Shown piece after piece: positions 8,615 through 17,212 of a DNA stretch of 64,000 nt (its first letter is position 1; each line of letters opens with the position of its first letter). The notes beneath the pieces are model-generated. The model was not told where the DNA came from and ran no database searches. It saw only the letters and a program-made list of their open reading frames with translations. This stretch comes from Alteromonas abrolhosensis (GTDB taxonomy: Bacteria; Pseudomonadota; Gammaproteobacteria; Enterobacterales; Alteromonadaceae), in assembly GCF_001953635.1 (NCBI RefSeq), contig NZ_MEJH01000003.1:1143287-1207286 (forward strand), in the 5' to 3' direction. The position numbers and the translations under genes were made by a program.

Positions 8615-8636
8615 GTCTTTGTTGATAAAACCTAAA

Positions 8637-11477
8637 TTACATCTTGTACGCTACGGTAATATACCCGAAGCGGCCAATGTTGTCGTACGCACCGTCTGTT
8701 GAACCAGTGCCCGTTGTACCTGTCGGTAAGGCTCGGTTAAACAGGTTATCGATACCTACAGTTAGGCTTATGCCATTCGCAAAATTGTAACCTGCGGTTA
8801 CGTCAGTCACTGCGTATGAAGGCAGTTCCATACGGTTGCTTGGGTTAGGGTTACGCGCTAACGCTTGGTTATCGTATATGCTCGAACGTTCTAGGTAACG
8901 AGTTTTCCAGCTCGCTTCCCAATCACCACGACTATAGTTAATGGTGAATACACCTTGCCAATCAGATTCACCTGCAGTGCCAGCGTACTGATAAAACACC
9001 TCAGGGTTGTCTTGGAATGGGAATTCTTTGCGATCTTTAAGGTATGTCGCAATTAAGCTTGTACGGAAGGCACCTTCTAACGCGTCAAAATCATAGCCCA
9101 ATTCAAAGTCGACACCTTTAGCTTCTTGACCTGCAATATTTAATGCGTAGCTTCTAATCTGAGTAATTTCACCGGTAGTTCCATCGCGGTCAACAAGGCC
9201 ACAGTATACATTGTTAATACCCGATTCAGAGTCAACACAACGGTCCAAAATTGTTTGCCCGTCAATGGAAGAAATTGCGTCTGTTAGTTCAATTTCCCAA
9301 TAATCAACTGTAGCCGTAAAGCCCTTGAACCAGCTTGGTGTGTAAACCATACCCAATGTTTTAGATATAGACTTTTCCGCTTGCAAATCGATATTGCCAC
9401 CGTTTACGCCCTCTAGCGTTGCTGAGTCGTAATCAGAGTTGAAATCAGCAGGAATACCTAACGCAGCGCAATTTGCAATGCGCTGGTCCGCATTGGCTAA
9501 ATCTGCAAGGTTATCAGTGCGGCACGGATCGCTTACGCGGAAAAATGTTTGGCTAGCTTCACCGTAAAGCTCACCAATGTTTGGCGCGCGCAGTGCTGAT
9601 GACTTTGTGGCACGAAGACGTAAATCTTCATACACCTTCCAGTCTAAGCCAAGCTTCCAGCTTTTCGCGTTACCAATAGAAGAGTAGTTGGCAATACGCG
9701 CAGCGGTATCAAAGGTTAGCATCTCTACCCCAGGTAGATCTGCAAGTAGCGGAAGAGTAACTTCAGTGAATACTTCAGAAACATCATACTCGCCTTTATC
9801 TTCACCTAGTGTGTTAAAGAAGGTGCCTGCTGCATTATCAGGTTCTTCTATCTCGCTTTTTTCTTTACGGTATTCCACGCCCGCTGCAAAGCCAACGTAT
9901 CCTGCTGGTAATTCATAAATACCAGAATTAGCGATGGTTGCGCCCGCGTTGTACTGTTCAATTTTGCTTGTGCCAACTGAGGTGGTGTTTACGTAATCAA
10001 TCGCTTCTTGCGAAGGCTGACCAAAACCCATGATATTAAGTGGTACACAGCCATCATCACTTCCTGACGCGCAAACAATGTTCCCATCACTGTCGGTTAC
10101 TGCATTTAGTGCATTCTCGAATTTTTGCAGAACAAGGTTGTTACGGTTCTCACGTTCAAGCTCTGTTTTACCGTAGTTTACAAATGCTTCGTAGCTCCAT
10201 TCATCGCCCAGGTAGCCTTCAACGCCCAGCACGTAGCGGTATGTTTCACGTTCATCTGCTTCGGTGCGTCTACCTAAGTCAGTCATCATGCGGTTAAGCT
10301 GAATACTGTCTAGATTATTTTCATCCATGTAAGTCGCAACGCTCTCGTCTAAAAACGCGTTGTTGCGGTAAATAGTCGTCTCTGCATCACCATAGAAGAA
10401 AGCAGGCTGACCAACCGTAATTGCTCGGGTACGCGCATATTTAGCCTGTGCATACACGGTCGTATCGTCATTAAGTTCGTAGTTACCCTTTGCATTTAGG
10501 TTAGTGCGATCGAATTCAGGCTGAAGTTGCGTAAACTGACGAAGGTTAAAAGAATCACAGTTTGCGCAGAAAGCTCCATCTACTTGATTGCCCGTGTAAA
10601 TGTCTCGGATTGAACCATTTGCATTAAAGGTTTTAGTACTGCCGCCGAATACGCCCGCATTATTCAGCGTATAGTAATCCGCATTGGCAGTGTAAAAGTT
10701 ATCAGGAAAAGCCGTAGAATTTAATTGTTCTTCGCTTCGCTCATAACCCATGATGCTTTCAAAGCTCATATTACGATAAGATGTGGCAGTCCAAGGGTTA
10801 TCTAGGGCTTCAAGCGCTTCTTGAGAACTGTATTCGGCTGCAAAAGCGATATTGCCGCGGTCATTGTCAAAGTTATAGCCGTAAGATGCTTGGTACTTAT
10901 TATTCTTATAACCATTTTCTTGCGCAAAGCCTTGCGTTGCGCTCATGTCAAAACCTTCAATTTTCTTTTTAAGAATGAAGTTAACAACACCGGTTACTGC
11001 GTCAGCACCGTAAACAGCAGAAGCACCGCCGGTAACGATCTCAACGCGCTCAATCCATGAAGTAGGGATCGTATTTGTATCAACCGCAGCAGAGCCAGCG
11101 GAGGAAGAAACGTGACGCTTGCCATCTACCAATACAAGTGTACGGTCTGTGCCCATACCGCGAAGGTCAAGAATATTTAGCCCAGCGGTACCAATATATT
11201 GGCCTGAATTGCTTAATGAAAAAGTGTTTGCAAGCGAAGGCAACTCATTAAGAACTTCACCAATATTCATCGCGCCTGACTTAAGCAGCGATTCGCCAGA
11301 AATGGCAGTTACGGGTGATGGGGCAATAGCGCCTTGGCGTGAAATACGAGAGCCGGTAACTTGAATTTTCTCAACATCAACGCCTTCATTTGTTGAGTCT
11401 TGTGCAAGAACGTTGCTTGAGGTCAACGCGACGCTTCCCGCTAATGCTAACTGAACTGCAGTTGCAATTTTTTTCAT
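8637..11477 (-). CDS. TonB-dependent outer-membrane receptor, 946 aa
   Basis: Signal peptide MKKIATAVQLALAGSVALTSSNVLAQ, then a plug domain (VTGSRISRQGAIAPSPVTAI; LDLRGMGTDRTLVLVDGKRH; ERVEIVTGGASAVYGADAVTGVVNF) and a long C-terminal barrel with many aromatic-ending strands and a GxDNLFNR segment near the end. It ends in VAYKM, not the usual terminal Phe. This plug type is common in marine and Xanthomonas-like bacteria for peptides or carbohydrates; no siderophore features are seen. AGGAAC precedes the ATG. The gene is monocistronic, with a terminator after it and a 659-bp AT-rich upstream region. Confidence 0.92.
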   Translation of the reverse strand: MKKIATAVQLALAGSVALTSSNVLAQDSTNEGVDVEKIQVTGSRISRQGAIAPSPVTAISGESLLKSGAMNIGEVLNELPSLANTFSLSNSGQYIGTAGLNILDLRGMGTDRTLVLVDGKRHVSSSAGSAAVDTNTIPTSWIERVEIVTGGASAVYGADAVTGVVNFILKKKIEGFDMSATQGFAQENGYKNNKYQASYGYNFDNDRGNIAFAAEYSSQEALEALDNPWTATSYRNMSFESIMGYERSEEQLNSTAFPDNFYTANADYYTLNNAGVFGGSTKTFNANGSIRDIYTGNQVDGAFCANCDSFNLRQFTQLQPEFDRTNLNAKGNYELNDDTTVYAQAKYARTRAITVGQPAFFYGDAETTIYRNNAFLDESVATYMDENNLDSIQLNRMMTDLGRRTEADERETYRYVLGVEGYLGDEWSYEAFVNYGKTELERENRNNLVLQKFENALNAVTDSDGNIVCASGSDDGCVPLNIMGFGQPSQEAIDYVNTTSVGTSKIEQYNAGATIANSGIYELPAGYVGFAAGVEYRKEKSEIEEPDNAAGTFFNTLGEDKGEYDVSEVFTEVTLPLLADLPGVEMLTFDTAARIANYSSIGNAKSWKLGLDWKVYEDLRLRATKSSALRAPNIGELYGEASQTFFRVSDPCRTDNLADLANADQRIANCAALGIPADFNSDYDSATLEGVNGGNIDLQAEKSISKTLGMVYTPSWFKGFTATVDYWEIELTDAISSIDGQTILDRCVDSESGINNVYCGLVDRDGTTGEITQIRSYALNIAGQEAKGVDFELGYDFDALEGAFRTSLIATYLKDRKEFPFQDNPEVFYQYAGTAGESDWQGVFTINYSRGDWEASWKTRYLERSSIYDNQALARNPNPSNRMELPSYAVTDVTAGYNFANGISLTVGIDNLFNRALPTGTTGTGSTDGAYDNIGRFGYITVAYKM

Positions 11478-12136
11478 GGATTGTTCCTAGTAATTAGATT
11501 TACGTGCTTGTTGTTGGATAACGCCCCGTAAATAGGCAAGGGCTGGCCAAATTACATGCGTGGTTTTTACTTATGTGGTGGTGGGCGCGCATTCTAATTA
11601 TCTAGTGTTAAATAAATCAATTTTTTGGGATGAATTAAAAATCCACCTTGAATTTATTAACGTTTAATTAAATAAAGTGTAAATAGTAGATTTTGTTTAT
11701 ATTAATGCTTTTTAGTATTAATAATAATCTTGAATTGCCTTTTATTTCACCATTTGGTCAAATTGTGATGTAAGGTGTTTTTTTTTAAAACAGAACTTTT
11801 GGGTAATTGTGATTGTTGTTAATACATTGTTTTAATTGTATTTTGTGTTATTTTTGTGCTAAGTGGCTAAGTTTAATGCGTTAAGTTAAGAGTTCTGTAT
11901 TTTTAACTTGTATTAACGGTGTTTCGTCGCTGGTTTTAATTCAAAAAGGGAGTTGTTACTTTAATTTTAATGGTTTGTTTGCACGTTAATCTTTACAGCT
12001 TTAGTTTGGGTTTAAATATAAGGGGTTGAGGGGGAAATTGCATATAAGGGAATGCGTTAATTTTATGTTTTTTTGATTTATAAAAAAGCCTACATTTAAG
12101 TAGGCCATTAGTGATCGAATTAGAAAGGGCGTTCTA
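11478..12136. other. AT-rich intergenic region upstream of the TonB receptor
   Basis: No ORF with coding character. The stretch is strongly AT-rich with many TTTAATT-like tracts and a long T-run near 11780. It must hold the promoter of the receptor gene at its left end and the terminator of mesD (12082-12105) at its right end. I see no recognisable operator, RNA structure or repeat in between. Confidence 0.5.
12082..12105 (-). terminator. Rho-independent terminator of mesD
   Basis: GCCTAC (12088-12093) pairs with GTAGGC (12100-12105) around a six-base loop; on the minus strand the hairpin is followed by six T (A-run 12082-12087). It lies 32 bp after the mesD stop. Confidence 0.85.
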
Positions 12137-13177
12137 TTAAGCGCTGAGTTTACGCAGTAATTCCTGTCTTACTATTTCAGCACCTGCGCTGAGCGCTTCA
12201 AGCTTGCCACGAGCAACCTGTCGAGAAAGGGGGGCCATACCACAGTTTGTACAAGGGTAGAGTTTGTCGGCATCCACGTACTTTAATGCTTCACGTAATG
12301 TAGCTGCTACTTCTTCTGGTGTCTCTATTGTGTCAGTTGCAACATCAATAGCGCCCACCATCACTTTTTTGCCTTTAAGAAGCGAGATTAGCTCAATGGG
12401 TACATGAGAGTTATGGCACTCCAGCGAGACCATATCGATATTAGATTTTGCTAGCTTAGGAAAGCTTTCTTCATATTGTCGCCACTCAGAGCCCAATGTC
12501 TTCTTCCATTCGGTGTTGGCTTTGATGCCATATCCGTAGCAAATGTGCACTGCAGTTTCGCATTTAAGCCCTTCAATGGCTCTTTCTAATGCGGCAATAC
12601 CCCATTCATTGACTTCATCGAAAAATACGTTAAACGAAGGTTCATCAAACTGGATAATGTCAACACCAGCAGCCTCAAGCTCCTTCGCCTCTTGGTTTAG
12701 TATTTTGGCAAACTCCCATGCAAGTTTTTCGCGACTTTTATAATGGTCGTCGTACAGCGTATCAACCATTGTCATAGGGCCAGGTAACGCCCATTTTATG
12801 GGCTGATCGGTTTGGCTCCTTAAGAACTTTGCGTCTTCAACGAACACTGATTTTGGCCGTGTAACCGCTTGGGTTACGACAGGTACGCTAGCGTCGTAGC
12901 GATTGCGAATACGTACGGTTTTACGGTTTTCAAAATCAACACCGTCAAGGTGCTCAATAAAGGTAGTTACAAAATGCTGACGGGTTTGCTCACCGTCACA
13001 CACAATATCGATGCCTGATACGGTCTGTTCCTGAAGGGTAACGCGAAGCGCGTCTTTTTTGCCTTCCTCTAATGCTTCACCTTCTAGCTTCCACGGCGAC
13101 CACAGGGTTTCAGGCTGTGCAAGCCACGATGGTTTTGGAAGACTGCCTGCAATAGAGGTGGGGAGTAATTTTGTCAT
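12137..13177 (-). CDS. mesD: MesD-type folate-independent methionine synthase (core MetE)
   Basis: A 346-aa protein equal to the C-terminal catalytic half of cobalamin-independent methionine synthase, without the folate-binding N-terminal half. The zinc/homocysteine site is visible: H211-x-C213 (AVHICYGYG), Glu in SLECHNSH, and Cys in PCTNCGM near residue 313; FDEPSF is also conserved. Its neighbour upstream is a DUF1852 protein (MesX). Published work on short methionine synthases (MesA-MesD families) found that MesD needs MesX and oxygen for methionine synthesis. The pairing here fits that family closely. The methyl donor is not known to me. A hairpin (13222-13239) lies in the 125-bp gap between the two genes. 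Confidence 0.88.
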   Translation of the reverse strand: MTKLLPTSIAGSLPKPSWLAQPETLWSPWKLEGEALEEGKKDALRVTLQEQTVSGIDIVCDGEQTRQHFVTTFIEHLDGVDFENRKTVRIRNRYDASVPVVTQAVTRPKSVFVEDAKFLRSQTDQPIKWALPGPMTMVDTLYDDHYKSREKLAWEFAKILNQEAKELEAAGVDIIQFDEPSFNVFFDEVNEWGIAALERAIEGLKCETAVHICYGYGIKANTEWKKTLGSEWRQYEESFPKLAKSNIDMVSLECHNSHVPIELISLLKGKKVMVGAIDVATDTIETPEEVAATLREALKYVDADKLYPCTNCGMAPLSRQVARGKLEALSAGAEIVRQELLRKLSA

Positions 13178-13217
13178 GTGATTCGCTTTCTTCTAATCAA
13201 TAATTCGTATGGATGCG

Positions 13218-13246
13218 TGATGGGCAGAACGTGCTGCCCTTATCAT
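13218..13246 (-). other. Hairpin in mesX-mesD intergenic spacer
   Basis: GGGCAG (13222-13227) and CTGCCC (13234-13239) form a perfect stem around AACGTG; flanking TGAT and ATCA extend it past a two-base bulge. There is no U-tract, so it is more likely an mRNA stability or processing element than a terminator. The function is inferred. Confidence 0.5.
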
Positions 13247-13302
13247 AGTTTCGCTGTCGCAACGTGTGCGGTTTGAATATCGCAATTATCTAAATGAACT
13301 TA

Positions 13303-14289
13303 TCAAGCGTAGCTTGCTGTGAATTGCGCTAACTTGTGTTGATAAGGCTTTATAAAGTTTTCTTCTACGAACTTGCCCTGTTCAACGGCTAGATGAGTCC
13401 GCTCTTCACGGTCATAAACAATGCGAGTCACTGAGTGATCGCTATTTTTCAAGTTTGGTTTGAAGCTTAAACCTGCCTGAGCGTTAGCGTTATAAATCTC
13501 AGGGCGATAAATTTTTTGGAAGGTCTCCATCGTAGCAATAGTGCTGATAAGCTCTAAATTGGTGTAGTCATTTAGCAAGTCACCAAAGAAATAAAACGCA
13601 AAAGGAGCTGCACTATTTGGTGGCATGAAATAGCGCACATTTAAGCCCATCTTTTTAAAATACTGTTCAGTTAATGACGATTCATTAGGCTGATATTCCA
13701 CACCTAATACAGGATGCTGGTTTTCTGTTCTGCGGTAGGTTTTATTATCAGAAACGCTTAAACAAATGACCGGCAGTTTTGAAAAATGTGCTTTATAGGC
13801 TTCTGAATTAACGAAACACTTAAACAGTTTTCCGTGCAGATCACCAAAATCGGTAGGGACGCTGAACGACGACTGGCCACGATTGTGATTAGATAGACGA
13901 ACGCTAAAGTCATAATCGCGGACATAAGACGAGAAGTTGTTTCCCACTATACCTTGGGTACGTTTACCCGTTTTTTTGTCAATTATATTGGTTTGTAAGA
14001 TTTCGATAGTTGGGAATGTGTTGCCGTTACCCTCTACATCGATATCTACCGAAACGATTTCAAGTTCAACTGCATAGCGATTGCCATTTTCATTATCCCA
14101 GCTCGCCAATGCATTAAAGCGGTTATTGATCATGCTCAGTGCATCGCGCAAATTTTCTTTGCGGCGTTCTCCGCGGGCTAAATTAGCGAAATTAGTGGTG
14201 ATGCGTGTGTTGTCTGAAGGGCGATAATCTTCATTAAACTGAACGCTGTTTATGGTAAAAGAGAAATCTGTGTTCACGTTGTTGTTCAT
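13303..14289 (-). CDS. mesX: MesX (DUF1852), partner of MesD
   Basis: A 328-aa DUF1852 protein: FSFTINSVQFNEDYRPSDNTRITTNFANLARG at the start and KIYRPEIYNANAQAGLSF plus TRIVYDREERTHL near the end. No signal peptide or membrane segment. DUF1852 genes accompany a short MetE-like gene, and genetic work in other bacteria showed both are needed for methionine synthesis; the reaction catalysed by MesX is unresolved. Here mesX is first and mesD second on the minus strand. Two MetR-like sites lie 95-128 bp before its ATG, which fits control by homocysteine/methionine status. The ATG has only a weak ribosome site. Confidence 0.88.
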   Translation of the reverse strand: MNNNVNTDFSFTINSVQFNEDYRPSDNTRITTNFANLARGERRKENLRDALSMINNRFNALASWDNENGNRYAVELEIVSVDIDVEGNGNTFPTIEILQTNIIDKKTGKRTQGIVGNNFSSYVRDYDFSVRLSNHNRGQSSFSVPTDFGDLHGKLFKCFVNSEAYKAHFSKLPVICLSVSDNKTYRRTENQHPVLGVEYQPNESSLTEQYFKKMGLNVRYFMPPNSAAPFAFYFFGDLLNDYTNLELISTIATMETFQKIYRPEIYNANAQAGLSFKPNLKNSDHSVTRIVYDREERTHLAVEQGKFVEENFIKPYQHKLAQFTASYA

Positions 14290-14688
14290 GAGAATGCGCT
14301 TCTATTCCTAAAATTAAACCGAGTATTGAGAATGCTGTAAAAGCTATGAGTACGTTATACGCGTGTTTAAATATGAATAAAAATGACTTAATTTCATTTT
14401 TATATGAATTTATTTCATTTTAAGGCGAGGTACTGCCGAGAGTGAGCCATGATTCGGTTCCCGCCGCCCTTGGTGTTTTCGCAGCCCTGCATCGTTACCC
14501 CTCTATGGCTTTCCTTACCCATCAAAGCTGTATAAGCCGCAACAGGTTCACAAATGCTTACATTTCTAAAATTAGTTGCCTTGACTTACCTAAGTCACAA
14601 ATTAATACTCGAAATAGAAACTTAATACGGGAGGTTAAAACCTCCAGTACCTTTATTTTTATCTAATAGGAAAGCAAGGAGGCATCCT
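14290..14688. promoter_or_regulatory. Divergent mesX / 14689-gene regulatory region
   Basis: A 399-bp divergent spacer. Next to mesX it is AT-rich and holds two MetR-like sites. From about 14423 to 14525 it becomes GC-rich, with AGCCAT/ATGGCT complementarity about 60 bases apart, suggesting a folded RNA or an old insertion. Near 14582-14597 there is a near-palindrome TGACTTACCTAAGTCA, and at 14630-14645 a hairpin GGAGGT/ACCTCC just before the ribosome site of the plus-strand gene. I could not match the GC-rich part to cobalamin, SAM, SAH, TPP, FMN or glycine riboswitch consensus. Confidence 0.6.
14384..14417. promoter_or_regulatory. Two MetR-type boxes upstream of mesX
   Basis: The MetR consensus is TGAA-N5-TTCA. 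14405-14417 reads TGAATTTATTTCA, a perfect match. 14384-14396 reads TGACTTAATTTCA, one base off. The two sites are 21 bp apart, two helical turns, like the paired MetR sites of metE promoters. MetR is a LysR-type activator that uses homocysteine as co-inducer. Binding is inference, but the match and spacing are better than expected by chance even in AT-rich DNA. Confidence 0.6.
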
Positions 14689-15231
14689 GTGAATCTTATA
14701 AAACGCGTCAATTTCGCTTCTCCCTCACGGTTTTCATTAATATTGGTGGCTGGTGTATTTATTGGCGGCATGGCTAGCGCCACGTCACAAACTAGCGACA
14801 AAGAAGAGTTTGTTGACCCCAAGGATGTAGAAGTCATTGAGGTAAAAGGAAAAGTCAATAAGAATAGTGGTTTTTTCCTACGCAAAATCCAGCGAACGGA
14901 ATTGGATTTTTTTAGACGCTTTAACGATCTAGCGGACAACAAAAAATTCAAAGTAAAATGCAGAAAGGAATCATTTATAAATAGCCGAATCAAGAAGACT
15001 GTCTGCTATCCTCAGTATGCGCTTGACCGAATGTATAAGGAAACTCAACAGGCGCTTAGACAGCAAATGCCTAAGCCAACCATGAAAGATATCGAGGACT
15101 TAACGGTTGATGAAAGAAATGAGTCTTTTGCCTATATGGAAAAGGTCATTAAGAAAGACCCTGAACTGACCGAGTTAATGATTAAAATGCGCAAAGCGCA
15201 GCTTGAATATGAACAGTGGAAGGCGCAGTAG
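14689..15231 (+). CDS. Hypothetical secreted protein, 180 aa
   Basis: GTG start with a full AAGGAGG six bases upstream. The N-terminus is a signal peptide (basic MNLIKRVNF, then LILVAGVFIGGMASATS). The mature part is highly charged: a VIEVKGKVNK segment, an FLRKIQRTELDFFRRFNDL helix, two cysteines (VKCRKES and TVCYPQY) that may form a disulphide, and a long amphipathic C-terminal helix. I do not recognise the family. It is probably periplasmic. It is divergent from mesX across a complex regulatory region. Confidence 0.75.
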   Translation: MNLIKRVNFASPSRFSLILVAGVFIGGMASATSQTSDKEEFVDPKDVEVIEVKGKVNKNSGFFLRKIQRTELDFFRRFNDLADNKKFKVKCRKESFINSRIKKTVCYPQYALDRMYKETQQALRQQMPKPTMKDIEDLTVDERNESFAYMEKVIKKDPELTELMIKMRKAQLEYEQWKAQ

Positions 15232-15322
15232 CGGGGCATTGATAATACGTAAGCGCTCAAATTTAATGCTGGCCGTTGTTGCATACCGTTAACGGTACGT
15301 CGTAACGGCCAAAGTGATATTT

Positions 15323-15586
15323 CTAGTGATTACGAAGAGCATCAATTAATTCGTCTTTGCTCATTTTAGAGCGACCTTCAATACCCACTTCCTTGGCCTT
15401 TTGATACAGTTCCTCTTTAGTGCGATCCTCGTACTTTTGGCCTTTTCCACCATCTTTAGAAGGCGTTTGTTTGCTATTTGCTTGCGCATTGGCAATGCGC
15501 GCCGACTTCTCTTTGCTATAGCCTTCGTCGCGAAGGGCTTCGTAAGTATCGTCGTTTTTAATTTGGTTACCGTGGTCCTTAGCCAT
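15323..15586 (-). CDS. Small Rho_N-domain protein, 87 aa
   Basis: Start at ATG 15586 with AGGAG five bases upstream; the longer upstream frame is not needed. The C-terminal half (RTKEELYQKAKEVGIEGRSKMSKDELIDALRNH) is a Rho N-terminal-type SAP-like helix pair. The N-terminal half (DTYEALRDEGYSKEKSARIANAQAN) matches the short helix block seen in small bacterial proteins annotated as Rho termination factor-like. Such proteins probably bind nucleic acid; a role in Rho function is not established. Confidence 0.8.
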   Translation of the reverse strand: MAKDHGNQIKNDDTYEALRDEGYSKEKSARIANAQANSKQTPSKDGGKGQKYEDRTKEELYQKAKEVGIEGRSKMSKDELIDALRNH

Positions 15587-15956
15587 ATTTAACTCCTGTT
15601 TTGCACACTGGGTAATCGATGAATGTTTCGTCGTAATTTTTACTTTGTATTTATATAGATGGATTACACAGTCGTTTAAAAGGCAGGCTTCAAGTGCGAA
15701 GAACCAATAGCAAGAGAGTGCTACGCCTTTAACATCAGAAAAAATGTCATTCATCGCAAACGCCAAAAACCACAAAATAACGCTGCACCGCAATGTAACG
15801 GCTTAACGCGTTAAAACTTCGTATGTTGTCAATTTTAGTGCGCCATATGCACGTAAAAAGTGCATTAATGTCAATGGGTTAGGGTCTTTATGCTATTGCG
15901 CGTTCAAAATTAAGCCTTTAGTCTAAAGTGAAAGTAGACGGAAGGCAGAGCGAAAT
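15587..15956. other. Intergenic region before the Tat aminotransferase gene
   Basis: It holds the divergent promoters of the Rho_N gene and the aminotransferase gene. A hairpin ATGCAC-N7-GTGCAT lies at 15847-15865, and a short palindrome CTTTAGTCTAAAG occurs near 15917. No ORF with coding character and no repeat family is seen. Confidence 0.4.
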
Positions 15957-17138
15957 ATGAATAAAAATGAGCAACAGAGCACCGTGAATTCTTCACGGCG
16001 TAATTGGTTAAAGTCAGTGGGATTAGGTGCAGGAGCAGTAGCGCTAAGTACCAGCGTTGACAGTATTATGGGCGACCTTCGTGCCGCAGGTATGCAAACT
16101 GAACACTTTCCATCCGCTACCCCTAATGTAAACGATGGTCTTATTCGCCTATCGTCGAATGAAAATGCTTTTGGGCCCTCGCAAAAAGCCGCAAAGGCAA
16201 TGCAAAGCGAGCTGTTAAACCTAGCGCGTTATACCGACGCTACGGTGGAAGTGTTAGCGCAAAAAATTGCTAAGCAAGAAGGCGTATCTGCTGATCAAAT
16301 CGTTATCACAAACGGCTCTTCACCTATTCTGTTTGGCTATGCTGACTGGATCACCAAAAACGGCAACAAGCTGGTTACGTCTATGGCAACCTACGAAGGC
16401 GTACCACGGGGCGCTGAGTTCATGGGGGCAGATGTGACCTACGTGCCGCTAGCCAATGATATGACCTTTGATCTGGATGCCATTGAAGCAGCGGTAACCG
16501 AAGATACTACCGCCGTGTATGTATGCAATCCAAATAACCCGACAGGTAGCATGGTAGATGCAGAGAAGCTTACCGCTTTTGCTAAACGCGTATCGAAGAA
16601 AGCGCAAGTCTTCATTGACGAAGCCTACATTGAAATGTCTGATGCTTACCCCGCTAATGTGCAATCAAAGTTAGTAGCTGAAGGGTACAATGTGGTGATT
16701 TGCCGCACTTTCTCTAAGATTCACGCCATGGCGGGCCAGCGTCTAGGTTACGCCATCATGCCTGCTGAGCAAGCTAAAACAATGGGCGGTATGCTGCGCA
16801 TGGGTGGTGTGAACTACTTAGCATTAGTAGCGGGTATGGCGAGTATGGATGACCATGAGAACTTAGACACGATGCGCTCACGCATTAAAACTGAGCGCGA
16901 AAAGTTAGTGAAAGTAGCCAAAGAGTTAAAGCAGCGGTTTGCGCCAAATCCACAAGGGAATTTTATTTACATAGATACGGGCATGCCGCACGATAAATTT
17001 TCAGAAAAGATGAAAGCTCAAGGTATAAAGGTTGTAGGGCGCACATGGCCTGGGTACGACTCCTGGTCACGTATTAGTGTAGGTACACCTGAAGAAACTG
17101 ACGCGTGCGTTAAAGCATTAAAAGCGGTACTCGCTTAA
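15957..17138 (+). CDS. Tat-exported PLP aminotransferase (HisC-like)
   Basis: A class I/II aminotransferase of 393 aa preceded by a twin-arginine signal: SSRRNWLKSVGLGAGAVALS (residues 12-31). Conserved blocks include SSNENAFGPSQ, CNPNNPTGSMV, FIDEAYIEM and the PLP-lysine motif RTFSKIHAMAGQRLGYAI. The nearest named relatives are histidinol-phosphate aminotransferases, but no his gene is nearby, so that reaction is unlikely. Tat export fits a protein that must fold with its cofactor in the cytosol, and places the enzyme in the periplasm or membrane, which is unusual for this family. It has its own terminator and looks monocistronic. Confidence 0.88.
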   Translation: MNKNEQQSTVNSSRRNWLKSVGLGAGAVALSTSVDSIMGDLRAAGMQTEHFPSATPNVNDGLIRLSSNENAFGPSQKAAKAMQSELLNLARYTDATVEVLAQKIAKQEGVSADQIVITNGSSPILFGYADWITKNGNKLVTSMATYEGVPRGAEFMGADVTYVPLANDMTFDLDAIEAAVTEDTTAVYVCNPNNPTGSMVDAEKLTAFAKRVSKKAQVFIDEAYIEMSDAYPANVQSKLVAEGYNVVICRTFSKIHAMAGQRLGYAIMPAEQAKTMGGMLRMGGVNYLALVAGMASMDDHENLDTMRSRIKTEREKLVKVAKELKQRFAPNPQGNFIYIDTGMPHDKFSEKMKAQGIKVVGRTWPGYDSWSRISVGTPEETDACVKALKAVLA

Positions 17139-17169
17139 AAAACAACAATAACACCTAGCGCAGAGAGAA

Positions 17170-17206
17170 AAGGCTGAGCGCAATTTGGGTTCAGCCTTCG
17201 TTTTTT
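17170..17206 (+). terminator. Rho-independent terminator
   Basis: AAGGCTGA (17170-17177) pairs with TCAGCCTT (17191-17198), followed by CG and six T. It ends the aminotransferase transcript and lies just before the end of the convergent gene at 17213. Confidence 0.9.
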
Positions 17207-17212
17207 GAATGG

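Larger units (their letters stand above)
8330..8636. other. Intergenic region with two tiny overlapping ORFs and a terminator
   Basis: No established gene. It contains the rhtA promoter side, two short plus-strand ORFs (8373-8492 and 8489-8554) and a bidirectional terminator at 8587-8614. I see no repeats or insertion-sequence remnants. Confidence 0.5.

Noticed and set aside
10040-10297. Plus-strand ORF inside the first TonB receptor
   Set aside because: Antisense shadow of a well-supported coding frame; no ribosome site and no protein-like composition.
14446-14470. tRNA T-arm-like GATTCGGTTCCCGCC
   Set aside because: No acceptor, D-arm or anticodon arm pairs with it; not a tRNA or tmRNA.
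14423-14525. Cobalamin, SAM or other known riboswitch upstream of mesX
   Set aside because: Looked for the B12 box, SAM-I core, SAH, TPP, FMN and glycine motifs from memory; none fits well enough to name. Kept as an unexplained island.
14622-14993. Minus-strand ORF opposite the secreted-protein gene
   Set aside because: The plus-strand gene has a perfect AAGGAGG and a signal peptide; the antisense frame has neither.
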